Source: Phycisphaerales bacterium
Lineage (GTDB): Bacteria > Planctomycetota > Phycisphaerae > Phycisphaerales > UBA1924
Direction: 5' to 3'
Length of the DNA stretch: 9,807 nt
Assembly (NCBI GenBank): GCA_007124345.1
Contig: SLFH01000147.1
Span: forward strand, 1-9,807
Both the position numbers and the translations under genes were made by a program. The notes beneath the pieces were generated by a model. It made no database searches. It was given only the letters and a program-made list of their open reading frames with translations, and had not been told where the DNA came from. This document shows positions 1-5,375 of this stretch, one piece after another (the stretch's first letter is position 1; each line of letters opens with the position of its first letter).

Positions 1-573
1 CCCGTTGGCGTACCCGCTGAAAAACAGGGCCGGCCCCGCGGCGATCGCCCAGGGCAGCAACATCCCAGCGAAGCCAGCGCCTCGCAACTTGTGCGCCGCG
101 GCGTCCACCGCGTGCGCGAGCATCGCGAACCCGACGCCGACGCCCACCGCCAGCGCGATCAGTTGCTCGGTGCTGACGATGTGCGGCGACAGGGGCGGGA
201 TCGTGATCAGCACCACGCCCGCGAAGACGCCCGCCCGCATCGCGTGGCGCAACGGTGCGATCTTCCAGACAAACGACTCGATCAGGCCCGCGACGCCCAC
301 CAGCGCCAAGACCGGCAGCACGCGCAGCGTCCCGTTGGCCGGCCAGAAAGTCCAGTGGTACCCGTTGAGCACCACGAACGCGGGCGTCATCGCCAGAGCA
401 ACCGCCGGAGCGCTCATCCACGCCCCGACGGCGCCAGAGGAGGTTTTCTCGCCCGCATCCCCCCCGGCCCGCTCGCTGCGGAGGAGTCGCCACACCAGCC
501 AAGCGCCCAGCCAGAGCACACCAGCGATCACGCCGGGCACAACAAAGCCGAGAAGGATCTCGCTGGCGTTCAT
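1..573 (-). CDS. Multi-pass membrane protein of unknown function (3' end cut off by window edge)
   Basis: A reading frame of 191 codons is open from an ATG at 573 to the left edge, so the C-terminus is missing. I do not recognise a family. It begins MNASEILLGFVVPGVIAG and shows about six hydrophobic segments, near residues 7-29, 52-70, 84-103, 112-131, 135-155 and 167-188. A hydrophilic, Gly/Glu/Lys-containing loop at about 33-50 separates the first two. This is an inner-membrane protein with no catalytic motif I can name. It starts 35 nt after the stop of the yceI-like gene on the same strand, so the two are probably co-transcribed. No clear Shine-Dalgarno sequence precedes the ATG, so the start is less certain than the frame. 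The competing plus-strand frames here are Arg/Pro/Ala-rich shadows with no hydrophobic or domain pattern. Confidence 0.7.
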   Translation of the reverse strand, partial: MNASEILLGFVVPGVIAGVLWLGAWLVWRLLRSERAGGDAGEKTSSGAVGAWMSAPAVALAMTPAFVVLNGYHWTFWPANGTLRVLPVLALVGVAGLIESFVWKIAPLRHAMRAGVFAGVVLITIPPLSPHIVSTEQLIALAVGVGVGFAMLAHAVDAAAHKLRGAGFAGMLLPWAIAAGPALFFSGYANG

Positions 574-608
574 TGGAGGCGCTCGCGCAGGGGGAAGCGG
601 GGCTCGGA

Positions 609-1262
609 TTAGTTCGCCAGGCCCTCGACCGCGACAATCAGGTTCACGGTGTTGCCCAGCCCGCCGCCTTCGCCGCCGTCGGCCGCGAGGTAGGTCGTCA
701 TGCCGAAGTCGGAACGCTTGATGCTGAAGCGTGCCTCGAAGCCCGCGGCGGGCGTGCCCCGGATGCTGCCGGTGCCGATCCAGTCCATCTCGGCTGTGAT
801 CCGCTTGGTCACGCCGTGCAGCGAGAGGTCGCCGACGAGCTCGAACTTGTCACCGCTGCGCCGGACCTCGGTGCTGCGGAAGGTGATCTGCGGGAACTGG
901 CGGCTGTTGAAGAAGTCCGCCTGGCGCAGGTGGCGATCACGGTCACTATTGCCGGTGTCGACGCTGTTGGTCGCGATCGTAAAGTTGAACGACCCTCCGC
1001 CCGGATTGCTGGCGTCGAAGGAAAACTCGCCGTCGATTTCGTTGAACCGGCCGTAGAAGTTGGTCACGCCCTGGTGGCGGATCCCGAAGATCACGGAGGT
1101 GTGGACCTTATCGACCTTGTAGGTGCGGAGGTTCGCGGTCGCGGTCTGGGCGGTCGAGGCGAGGCCCTCGACAGCGCTGCGGCTCGGAGTCGCGGCGGCG
1201 ATTGCCGCGATGGCTGCGATCCCGGCGAGCGACGAAACGGCGATGGCTGCGGTCTTGTTCAT
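609..1262 (-). CDS. YceI-family secreted (periplasmic) protein
   Basis: The protein has 217 residues. It starts with a short Lys-containing N-region and a long Ala/Ile-rich hydrophobic stretch (residues 1-24), which fits a signal peptide or an N-terminal anchor. From about residue 47 it follows the YceI lipocalin-like beta-barrel pattern: YKVDKVHTSVIFGIRHQG, then GRFNEIDGEF, then 'RDRHLRQADFF' and 'FPQITFRST', then 'GDLSLHGVTK' at about 144-153 and 'RSDFG' at 183-187. Family members bind polyisoprenoid-type lipids in the periplasm; the ligand here is unknown. I chose the ATG at 1262 over an upstream in-frame ATG at 1394 because GAGGAG (1273-1278, minus strand) lies 10 nt before it and the signal peptide starts there. 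The upstream 44 residues look non-coding. It probably forms an operon with the membrane protein downstream. The neighbourhood includes a UbiA-like enzyme, but a shared isoprenoid role is only a guess. Confidence 0.92.
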   Translation of the reverse strand: MNKTAAIAVSSLAGIAAIAAIAAATPSRSAVEGLASTAQTATANLRTYKVDKVHTSVIFGIRHQGVTNFYGRFNEIDGEFSFDASNPGGGSFNFTIATNSVDTGNSDRDRHLRQADFFNSRQFPQITFRSTEVRRSGDKFELVGDLSLHGVTKRITAEMDWIGTGSIRGTPAAGFEARFSIKRSDFGMTTYLAADGGEGGGLGNTVNLIVAVEGLAN

Positions 1263-1288
1263 CGGCGGCAAACTCCTCATTTGAATTC

Positions 1289-1307
1289 GGCCCCCGCGAT
1301 CGGGGCC
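1289..1307 (-). other. GC-rich hairpin in the yceI-like 5' leader
   Basis: GGCCCC (1289-1294) and GGGGCC (1302-1307) form a six-base-pair stem with a 7-nt loop, 27 nt upstream of the yceI-like start and 11 nt beyond its ribosome binding site. No T-tract follows, so it does not look like a terminator. It may be an mRNA leader structure or chance in GC-rich DNA. Confidence 0.3.
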
Positions 1308-1384
1308 CGTCTGTGCACGCCCCGCCACGCCGGGCGGAGGCTGCCTGCAGAACGGACGCCCCGGAGTTCTCATTCCCGCCCGAA

Positions 1385-1425
1385 GCGGATGCAATCAAAA
1401 AATCTTGTGAAGACAAATTGTTGTG
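1385..1425 (-). promoter_or_regulatory. AT-rich patch, possible promoter for the yceI-like gene
   Basis: This stretch is clearly AT-rich against a background of roughly two-thirds GC. Read on the minus strand it contains TTGTCT and a run TTTTTTGATTGCAT. A -35-like TTGTCT followed after 17 nt by TGCATC is the best pair I can find, but the -10 is poor. It lies in the 262-nt gap between guaA and the yceI-like gene, where a promoter or a guaA terminator would be expected. The run of six T on the minus strand has no strong GC stem directly before it, so I prefer promoter over terminator, weakly. Confidence 0.3.
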
Positions 1426-1434
1426 CGGCCCCCG

Positions 1435-1524
1435 TCAGGCGATCTGGCGCACGACGCAGTAACCGCGCTCGCAATCACTGCATTTGCAGGGATTCCGAGC
1501 GATCAGCGCCGGTTGCAGACGGGA
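1435..1524 (-). other. In-frame Cys-rich open stretch after the guaA stop
   Basis: After the guaA TGA the same frame continues for 29 sense codons to a second TGA (1435-1437). The predicted residues include PCKCSDCERGYC, with four cysteines spaced C-x-C-x2-C-x4-C, and end VVRQIA. No ATG, GTG or TTG start lies in this frame after the guaA stop. It would therefore be made only by stop-codon readthrough or from an unusual CTG start. GuaA already ends at its conserved WE, so this may simply be untranslated spacer. Confidence 0.2.
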
Positions 1525-3084
1525 TCACTCCCACTCGATCGTCGAGGGCGGTTTGGAGCTGATGTCGTACACCACGCGGTTGACGCCCCGCACCTCGTTG
1601 ATGATCCGGTTCGAGATCGTCGCCAGCACATCGTAAGGAATGCGCGACCAATCGGCGGTCATGAAGTCCTGCGTCTCGACGGCTCGGATCGCGACGACAT
1701 TCTCGTAGGTGCGTCCGTCGCCCATCACGCCGACGGACTGCACCGGCAGCAGCACCGCGAAGACCTGGCTCGTCTTGCGGTACAGCTCGGCCGCGACGAT
1801 CTCTTCGAGCAGGATCTCGTCGCATTCGCGCAGCACCGCCAGCTTGTCGGGCGTCACCTCGCCCAGCACGCGGACCGCAAGGCCCGGCCCCGGGAAGGGG
1901 TGGCGCCAGACCATCGCATCGGGCACGCCCAGCACCTCGCCGAGCTTGCGGACCTCGTCCTTGAACAGCTCGCGCATCGGCTCGACCAGTTCGAAGCCGA
2001 GGTCTTCGGGCAGCCCGCCAACATTGTGGTGCAGCTTGATGTTGGCGCTCTTGCCCGCGTGCCCGTGGCCCGACTCGATCACATCCGGATACAGCGTCCC
2101 CTGGGCGAGGAAGCGGGCGTCGGGGATTGACGAAGCGGCCTCCTGAAAGACTCGGACGAACCGATTGCCGATCCGCTTGCGCTTCTCCTGCGGGTCGGTG
2201 ACGCCCGCGAGATCGCTCAGGAAGGCGTCGGCCGCGTCGGCAACGGTCAGGTTCGTCCGGAAGTGGTCACGGAATGTGCTCTCGACGAGCCCCCGCTCGT
2301 TCTTGCGGAGCAGGCCGTTGTCGACGAAGACGCAGCGGAGCCGGTCGCCGATGGCGGCGTGCAGGAGCGCCGCGGTCACCGTCGAATCGACGCCCCCCGA
2401 GAGCCCGCAGATGACCGCCCCGCCCCCGACCTGCTCGCGGACGCGATCGATCGCGGCCTGCGCAAAGTCGCTCATGCGCCAGGTCCCTGTGCACCGACAA
2501 TGCTCGTACAGAAAGTTGCGCAGGAGGTCGCGCCCGTGGGGCGTGTGTGTCACCTCGGGGTGGAACTGCACCCCCCAGAAACGGCGACCGCCGGCGGTCG
2601 AGCGGACGACCGCGTAGGGGCAAGAGTCAGTGGAGGCCAGGACCTCGACCGAGGCCGCGGCAAGATCCGAGATCTGATCGCCATGGGACATCCACACCGT
2701 CGTGCGTTCGGGAATCGCCTCAAGCAGGGGGTCGCCGCTGCGGATCGAGAGGTTCGCGCGCCCGAACTCCCGCTTGTGTGCTCTGCCGACCGTCGCGCCG
2801 AACTCCAGGCAGGCGAGCTGCATCCCGTAGCAGATCCCCAGAACCGGAACGCCCAGGTCGAAGACGCCGGGGTCGCAGCGAGGGGCCCCCGGCTCGTCGA
2901 CGCTGGCGGGCCCTCCGGAGAGGATGATTCCCCTGGGGTTCATCGCGCGCAGCTCGGAGGCGGGGGTGTCGGGGCTCATCAGCAGGCTGAAGACGCCCGC
3001 CTCGCGGACACGCCGAGCGATGAGCTGGGCGGTCTGCGAGCCGAAATCCAGGATGGGGACCACCTCGTCGTGGGGGAGCGTCAT
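1525..3084 (-). CDS. guaA: GMP synthase (glutamine-hydrolysing)
   Basis: A full-length protein of 519 residues, the usual size for the family. GuaA converts XMP to GMP using ATP and glutamine, the last step of GMP synthesis in the cytoplasm. The N-terminal class I glutamine amidotransferase domain opens with 'ILDFGSQTAQLIARRVRE' and has its triad at Cys85 (LGICYGMQL), His175 and Glu177 (GVQFHPEVTH). The ATP-pyrophosphatase domain has the P-loop SGGVDS (229-234), followed by 'FVDNGLLRKNE'. The C-terminal dimerisation domain has 'HHNVGGLPE' (352-360), 'RHPFPGPGLAVR' and the conserved end KPPSTIEWE. The ATG at 3084 is preceded by AGAGG (3091-3095, minus strand) at 6-nt spacing and matches the usual N-terminus. 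The frame stays open 150 codons further upstream, but that part is antisense to the lipoprotein gene and is not GuaA-like. The gene is divergent from the lipoprotein cluster. Confidence 0.98.
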   Translation of the reverse strand: MTLPHDEVVPILDFGSQTAQLIARRVREAGVFSLLMSPDTPASELRAMNPRGIILSGGPASVDEPGAPRCDPGVFDLGVPVLGICYGMQLACLEFGATVGRAHKREFGRANLSIRSGDPLLEAIPERTTVWMSHGDQISDLAAASVEVLASTDSCPYAVVRSTAGGRRFWGVQFHPEVTHTPHGRDLLRNFLYEHCRCTGTWRMSDFAQAAIDRVREQVGGGAVICGLSGGVDSTVTAALLHAAIGDRLRCVFVDNGLLRKNERGLVESTFRDHFRTNLTVADAADAFLSDLAGVTDPQEKRKRIGNRFVRVFQEAASSIPDARFLAQGTLYPDVIESGHGHAGKSANIKLHHNVGGLPEDLGFELVEPMRELFKDEVRKLGEVLGVPDAMVWRHPFPGPGLAVRVLGEVTPDKLAVLRECDEILLEEIVAAELYRKTSQVFAVLLPVQSVGVMGDGRTYENVVAIRAVETQDFMTADWSRIPYDVLATISNRIINEVRGVNRVVYDISSKPPSTIEWE

Positions 3085-3136
3085 CGCGGGCCTCTCGAAG
3101 CTTTGGGTTGCCGCAGGCGGCGTGGGGGGAGCCCAG

Positions 3137-3166
3137 AATGTAGCCCCGAACCTCCGCTCCGCCCAA
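3137..3166 (-). promoter_or_regulatory. Probable guaA promoter
   Basis: On the minus strand TTGGGC (3161-3166) and TACATT (3137-3142) are separated by 18 nt, a plausible sigma-70-type -35/-10 pair. The -10 fits the TAnnnT pattern seen at other starts in this window. The predicted start of transcription near 3130 gives a leader of about 45 nt before the guaA ATG. Confidence 0.45.
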
Positions 3167-3183
3167 CCGACGCGGGCCGGGCT

Positions 3184-3189
3184 TACCAT
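3184..3189 (+). promoter_or_regulatory. -10 element of the lipoprotein/rsbW/STAS/mlaE cluster
   Basis: TACCAT ends six bases before the GTG at 3196. A transcript starting about 7 nt after the -10 would begin at or beside that codon, giving a leaderless mRNA. No Shine-Dalgarno sequence lies before the start. The 17-nt-upstream hexamer (3161-3166) is the reverse complement of the proposed guaA -35, so the two divergent promoters would overlap. It is not itself a good -35. Confidence 0.4.
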
Positions 3190-3195
3190 TGGTCG

Positions 3196-3525
3196 GTGCG
3201 GTTCATGCTCACAATCTGCTTCGCGCTGGCGGCCCCGCTGGCGGGGTGTACCGCGTCCGCGCCCGCAACTTTTGACACCGACGCCCCCGACGGGCGGATC
3301 CAGGCGATCGTCAACGCCGCCCGGGCCGACGACAGGGCCGCGATCCGCGACCTCATCGATCAGCTCGACAGCGACGACCCGGCGGTCAGGATGCTCTCGA
3401 TCCGGACGCTGGAGCGGATGACCGGCGAGACCTTGGGCTACCGGCACAGCGACCCCGATCACCTCCGGCGTGCGGCGGTGGATCGGTGGGTCGGCTGGGC
3501 GGAACAGGGAGGACACGGCTCGTGA
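3196..3525 (+). CDS. Small lipoprotein with a HEAT-like repeat
   Basis: The protein has 109 residues. From the GTG at 3196 it reads MRFMLTICFALAAPLAGC, a lipoprotein signal peptide with a basic residue at position 2 and lipobox LAGC, lipid-modified at Cys18. An ATG at 3205 is an alternative start but would remove the only positive charge. After a short Ala/Thr/Asp linker, residues about 34-77 look like a HEAT-type helical repeat (DDPAVRMLSIRTLERMTG). They are followed by GY and by 'AAVDRWVGWAE', an ending I associate with small HEAT-repeat proteins of planctomycetes. It probably sits on the periplasmic face of a membrane and contacts another protein. Its stop overlaps the next gene's GTG start (GTGA, 3522-3525), so it is translationally coupled to the kinase gene. 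Exact role unknown. Confidence 0.8.
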   Translation: MRFMLTICFALAAPLAGCTASAPATFDTDAPDGRIQAIVNAARADDRAAIRDLIDQLDSDDPAVRMLSIRTLERMTGETLGYRHSDPDHLRRAAVDRWVGWAEQGGHGS

Positions 3526-4010
3526 GCGCGACAAGGACCGCGCCGGACTACGCCACGGCGCACATCAAGCTCGAGCTCCTTTCCGACCCCATCTACCTCT
3601 CAGGGGCGAGGGAGATGGTCTCGGCGGTCTCCAGACGACTCGGGTTCGACGAGGTCACCTGCTGCCAGATCGCCCTGGCGGTCGACGAGGCCCTCGCCAA
3701 CATCATCTGCCACGGATACAACCGGCGGACCGACGGGAAGATCTGGCTCTATCTCTGGCCGGGCGACGGGGCGCCGGGATCGCCGACCATCCGGATCGTC
3801 ATCGAGGACGAGGCCCGCCAGGTCGATATCGAGAAGATCAAGAGCCGCGATCTGAAAGATGTGAGGCCCGGCGGCCTCGGCGTGCACATCATCAAGGAAG
3901 TCATGGACGAGGTCGTCTACGAGAAGCGCCAGAAGACGGGCATGAGGCTGACCATGGCCAAGTCCGTCTGCGCTTGCGACAACAACACCGGAGGTCACCG
4001 CGATGCGTGA
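3522..4010 (+). CDS. RsbW/SpoIIAB-like serine kinase (anti-sigma factor), HATPase_c_2 family
   Basis: A soluble protein of 162 residues with the GHKL ATPase fold of anti-sigma factor kinases, which bind a sigma factor or other partner and phosphorylate a STAS-domain antagonist. The N-box is VDEALANIICHGY, with the Mg/ATP residues Glu56 and Asn60. The glycine-rich lid box is RPGGLGVHIIKEVMDEV (about 115-131). The position usually written D-x-G reads 'IEDEARQVD' here, so the usual glycine of this adenine-contacting motif is Ala. The GTG start at 3522 is supported by AGGGAGGA (3506-3513) at 8-nt spacing and by the GTGA overlap with the lipoprotein stop. Its stop overlaps the STAS gene start by 8 nt. 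Directly paired kinase and STAS genes form a classic partner-switching module. No sigma factor is adjacent, so the output is open. Confidence 0.88.
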   Translation: MSATRTAPDYATAHIKLELLSDPIYLSGAREMVSAVSRRLGFDEVTCCQIALAVDEALANIICHGYNRRTDGKIWLYLWPGDGAPGSPTIRIVIEDEARQVDIEKIKSRDLKDVRPGGLGVHIIKEVMDEVVYEKRQKTGMRLTMAKSVCACDNNTGGHRDA

Positions 4011-4350
4011 CGGCGCCGCAATCGATGTCTCTCAAGAGCGGGTCGGCTCGGCCGCGATCGTCAGAGTCTCCGGTGATGTCGACATGACCGGCTCGCCGCG
4101 CCTGCGCGACGAGATCCGCACCGCCCAAGACGCCCGGCCCGAGCGCATCGTCGTCGACCTGTCGGAGGTCCAGTACATGGACTCCTCGGGCCTGGCGACG
4201 CTGGTCGAGGCGATGAAGAACGCCAAGAACAAGGGCTCGCTGCTCGTCCTGTGCAGCATGCACGACAAGGTCAGGGGCATCTTCGAGATCGCCCGCCTCG
4301 ACCAGTACTTCACCATCGTCGACTCGACCGACCAAGCTCTGAACGCCTGA
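4003..4350 (+). CDS. STAS-domain anti-sigma factor antagonist (SpoIIAA/RsbV-like)
   Basis: A protein of 115 residues that is almost entirely one STAS domain. The beta-strand start is 'AAIVRVSGDVDM', and the conserved loop is VQYMDSSGLATLVEAM (57-71). Ser61 aligns with the serine phosphorylated in SpoIIAA/RsbV. The rest follows the fold: 'NKGSLLVLCSMHDKVRGIFEIARLDQYFTI'. The unphosphorylated form should bind the kinase encoded just upstream and release its partner. CGGAGGT (3989-3995) precedes the ATG by 7 nt, and the gene overlaps the kinase gene by 8 nt. The next gene is an MlaE-type permease. MlaB of the Mla system is also a STAS protein, so this one could act on the transporter, on sigma control, or on both. 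The intact DSSG loop and the adjacent kinase favour a phosphorylated switch. Confidence 0.93.
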   Translation: MRDGAAIDVSQERVGSAAIVRVSGDVDMTGSPRLRDEIRTAQDARPERIVVDLSEVQYMDSSGLATLVEAMKNAKNKGSLLVLCSMHDKVRGIFEIARLDQYFTIVDSTDQALNA

Positions 4351-4382
4351 CGGGCCCGCGCCCCGGCACGCAAGGACCGCGC

Positions 4383-5225
4383 ATGCCCCCAGAGGCCGAC
4401 AACGACGCCGGCCGGTTTGGCCCCTTACGCCCGATCGAGGGCGCGGGCAAACGCGTCAACGCGCTGCTCGCCCACATCGGCGACCTCGTCCTCCTCTGCA
4501 TCGAGGCGACGACCTGGATGCTCGTGGCCTTGTGCTCCAGGAAGGTCCGCTTGGGGCGGGCGGCGATCGTCAGCCAGATCTGTCGCCTGGGTGTCCGCTC
4601 AATCTGGATCACCTCGCTCGTGTCGGGGGCAGTCGGCGCCATCCTGGCTCTCCAGCTCTCCCCGCCGCTGGACGACTTCGGGCAGAAGGACCTGGTCGCC
4701 AACATCATCGGTGTCGCGGTTCTGCGTGAGCTCGGGCCTCTGATCGGGGCGATCGTGCTCACCGGGTTCGCCGGGGCCGCCATCACCGCCGAGATCGGCA
4801 CGATGGTCGTCTCCGAAGAGATCGAGGCCCTCGAAGCCCACGCCCTGAACCCGGTCCGCTTCCTCGTCGTCCCCCGCGTCATCGCCACCACGCTGAGCAT
4901 GGGCGCGCTGGCGGTGATCTCGTGCATCGTCGCGATTGGAGCCGCGATGTACATCGCGGCCACCGTTGTCGGCATCCCCGCAACGATCTTCTGGGAAAAC
5001 CTGCTCGAACAGGTCAAGCCCGTCGATTTCTACACCGGCTGGGCCAAGGGCTTCCTTTTCGGCCTGCTGATCGGCGTGATCGCCTGCGGCAACGGGCTGA
5101 AGGTCGCCGGCGGCGCCGCCGGCGTCGGCAACGCCACGACCCGCACCGTCGTCCAGTGCGTCGTGGCGATCGTCGTCGCCGACCTGATCTTCACCGCGAT
5201 CTTCTACGCACTCGGGCTGTTTTAA
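4383..5225 (+). CDS. mlaE: MlaE-family ABC transporter permease
   Basis: An integral inner-membrane protein of 280 residues, the usual length plus a short soluble N-terminus (1-30). MlaE permeases work with an ATPase (MlaF) and an MCE protein (MlaD) to move phospholipids or other lipids across the envelope. The family core is visible: 'GAILALQLSPPLDDFG' (85-100), 'VLRELGPLIGAIVLTG' (113-128), 'AEIGTMVVSEEIEALEAHALNP' in two blocks at 136-157, and 'LVVPRVIATT' (161-170). The C-terminal part has 'GNGLKVAGGAAGVGNATTR' (236-254) and a last membrane helix. AAGGA (4372-4376) lies 6 nt before the ATG. It follows the STAS gene by 32 nt and is the last gene of the cluster. No MlaF or MlaD gene follows, so these must lie elsewhere if the system is complete. 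The usual Arg of GRxGxA is Phe here (GFAGAA). Confidence 0.93.
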   Translation: MPPEADNDAGRFGPLRPIEGAGKRVNALLAHIGDLVLLCIEATTWMLVALCSRKVRLGRAAIVSQICRLGVRSIWITSLVSGAVGAILALQLSPPLDDFGQKDLVANIIGVAVLRELGPLIGAIVLTGFAGAAITAEIGTMVVSEEIEALEAHALNPVRFLVVPRVIATTLSMGALAVISCIVAIGAAMYIAATVVGIPATIFWENLLEQVKPVDFYTGWAKGFLFGLLIGVIACGNGLKVAGGAAGVGNATTRTVVQCVVAIVVADLIFTAIFYALGLF

Positions 5226-5274
5226 GCGGGGCTGGCTTGGGGAGCTGGCTTCTTCGGCCTTCGCCGGTGCGTGC

Positions 5275-5308
5275 GTGGTCGGTGTCGTTCGGTGCGACCG
5301 ACGCTCAC
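5275..5308. terminator. Weak hairpin between convergent mlaE and ubiA-like genes
   Basis: GTCGGT (5278-5283) pairs with ACCGAC (5297-5302) across a 13-nt loop, and outer GTG/CAC bases could pair with a 3-nt bulge. Its position between two convergent genes suits a bidirectional terminator, but the stem is short and no T-tract follows on either strand. The rest of the 150-nt gap (5226-5375) shows nothing I can assign. Confidence 0.22.
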
Positions 5309-5375
5309 TTGACGTACGCGCAGAACACTTGCGGGCGAGGCGCCAGTGCCACAGGTCGCCCGGCGCGGCCGGTGC

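Noticed and set aside
5..721. Long plus-strand open frames opposite the left-edge membrane gene
   Set aside because: They encode Arg/Ala/Pro/Thr-rich sequence with no fold pattern, and the minus strand carries a clear multi-helix protein in the same stretch.
1263..1394. Upstream extension of the yceI-like gene to an ATG at 1394
   Set aside because: The 44 extra residues are Pro/Arg/Gly-rich and would bury the signal peptide; the ribosome binding site supports the ATG at 1262.
1489..1500. Palindrome CTGCATTTGCAG after guaA as a terminator
   Set aside because: The stem is only five base pairs with a 2-nt loop, not GC-rich at its ends and without a T-tract.
3085..3534. Upstream in-frame extension of guaA by 150 codons
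   Set aside because: It is antisense to the lipoprotein gene, rich in Arg/Pro/Gly/Val without domain signal, and GuaA's usual N-terminus and ribosome binding site are at 3084.
5226..5375. A small gene or RNA between mlaE and the ubiA-like gene
   Set aside because: No open frame with a start and ribosome binding site and no convincing structure beyond one weak hairpin.
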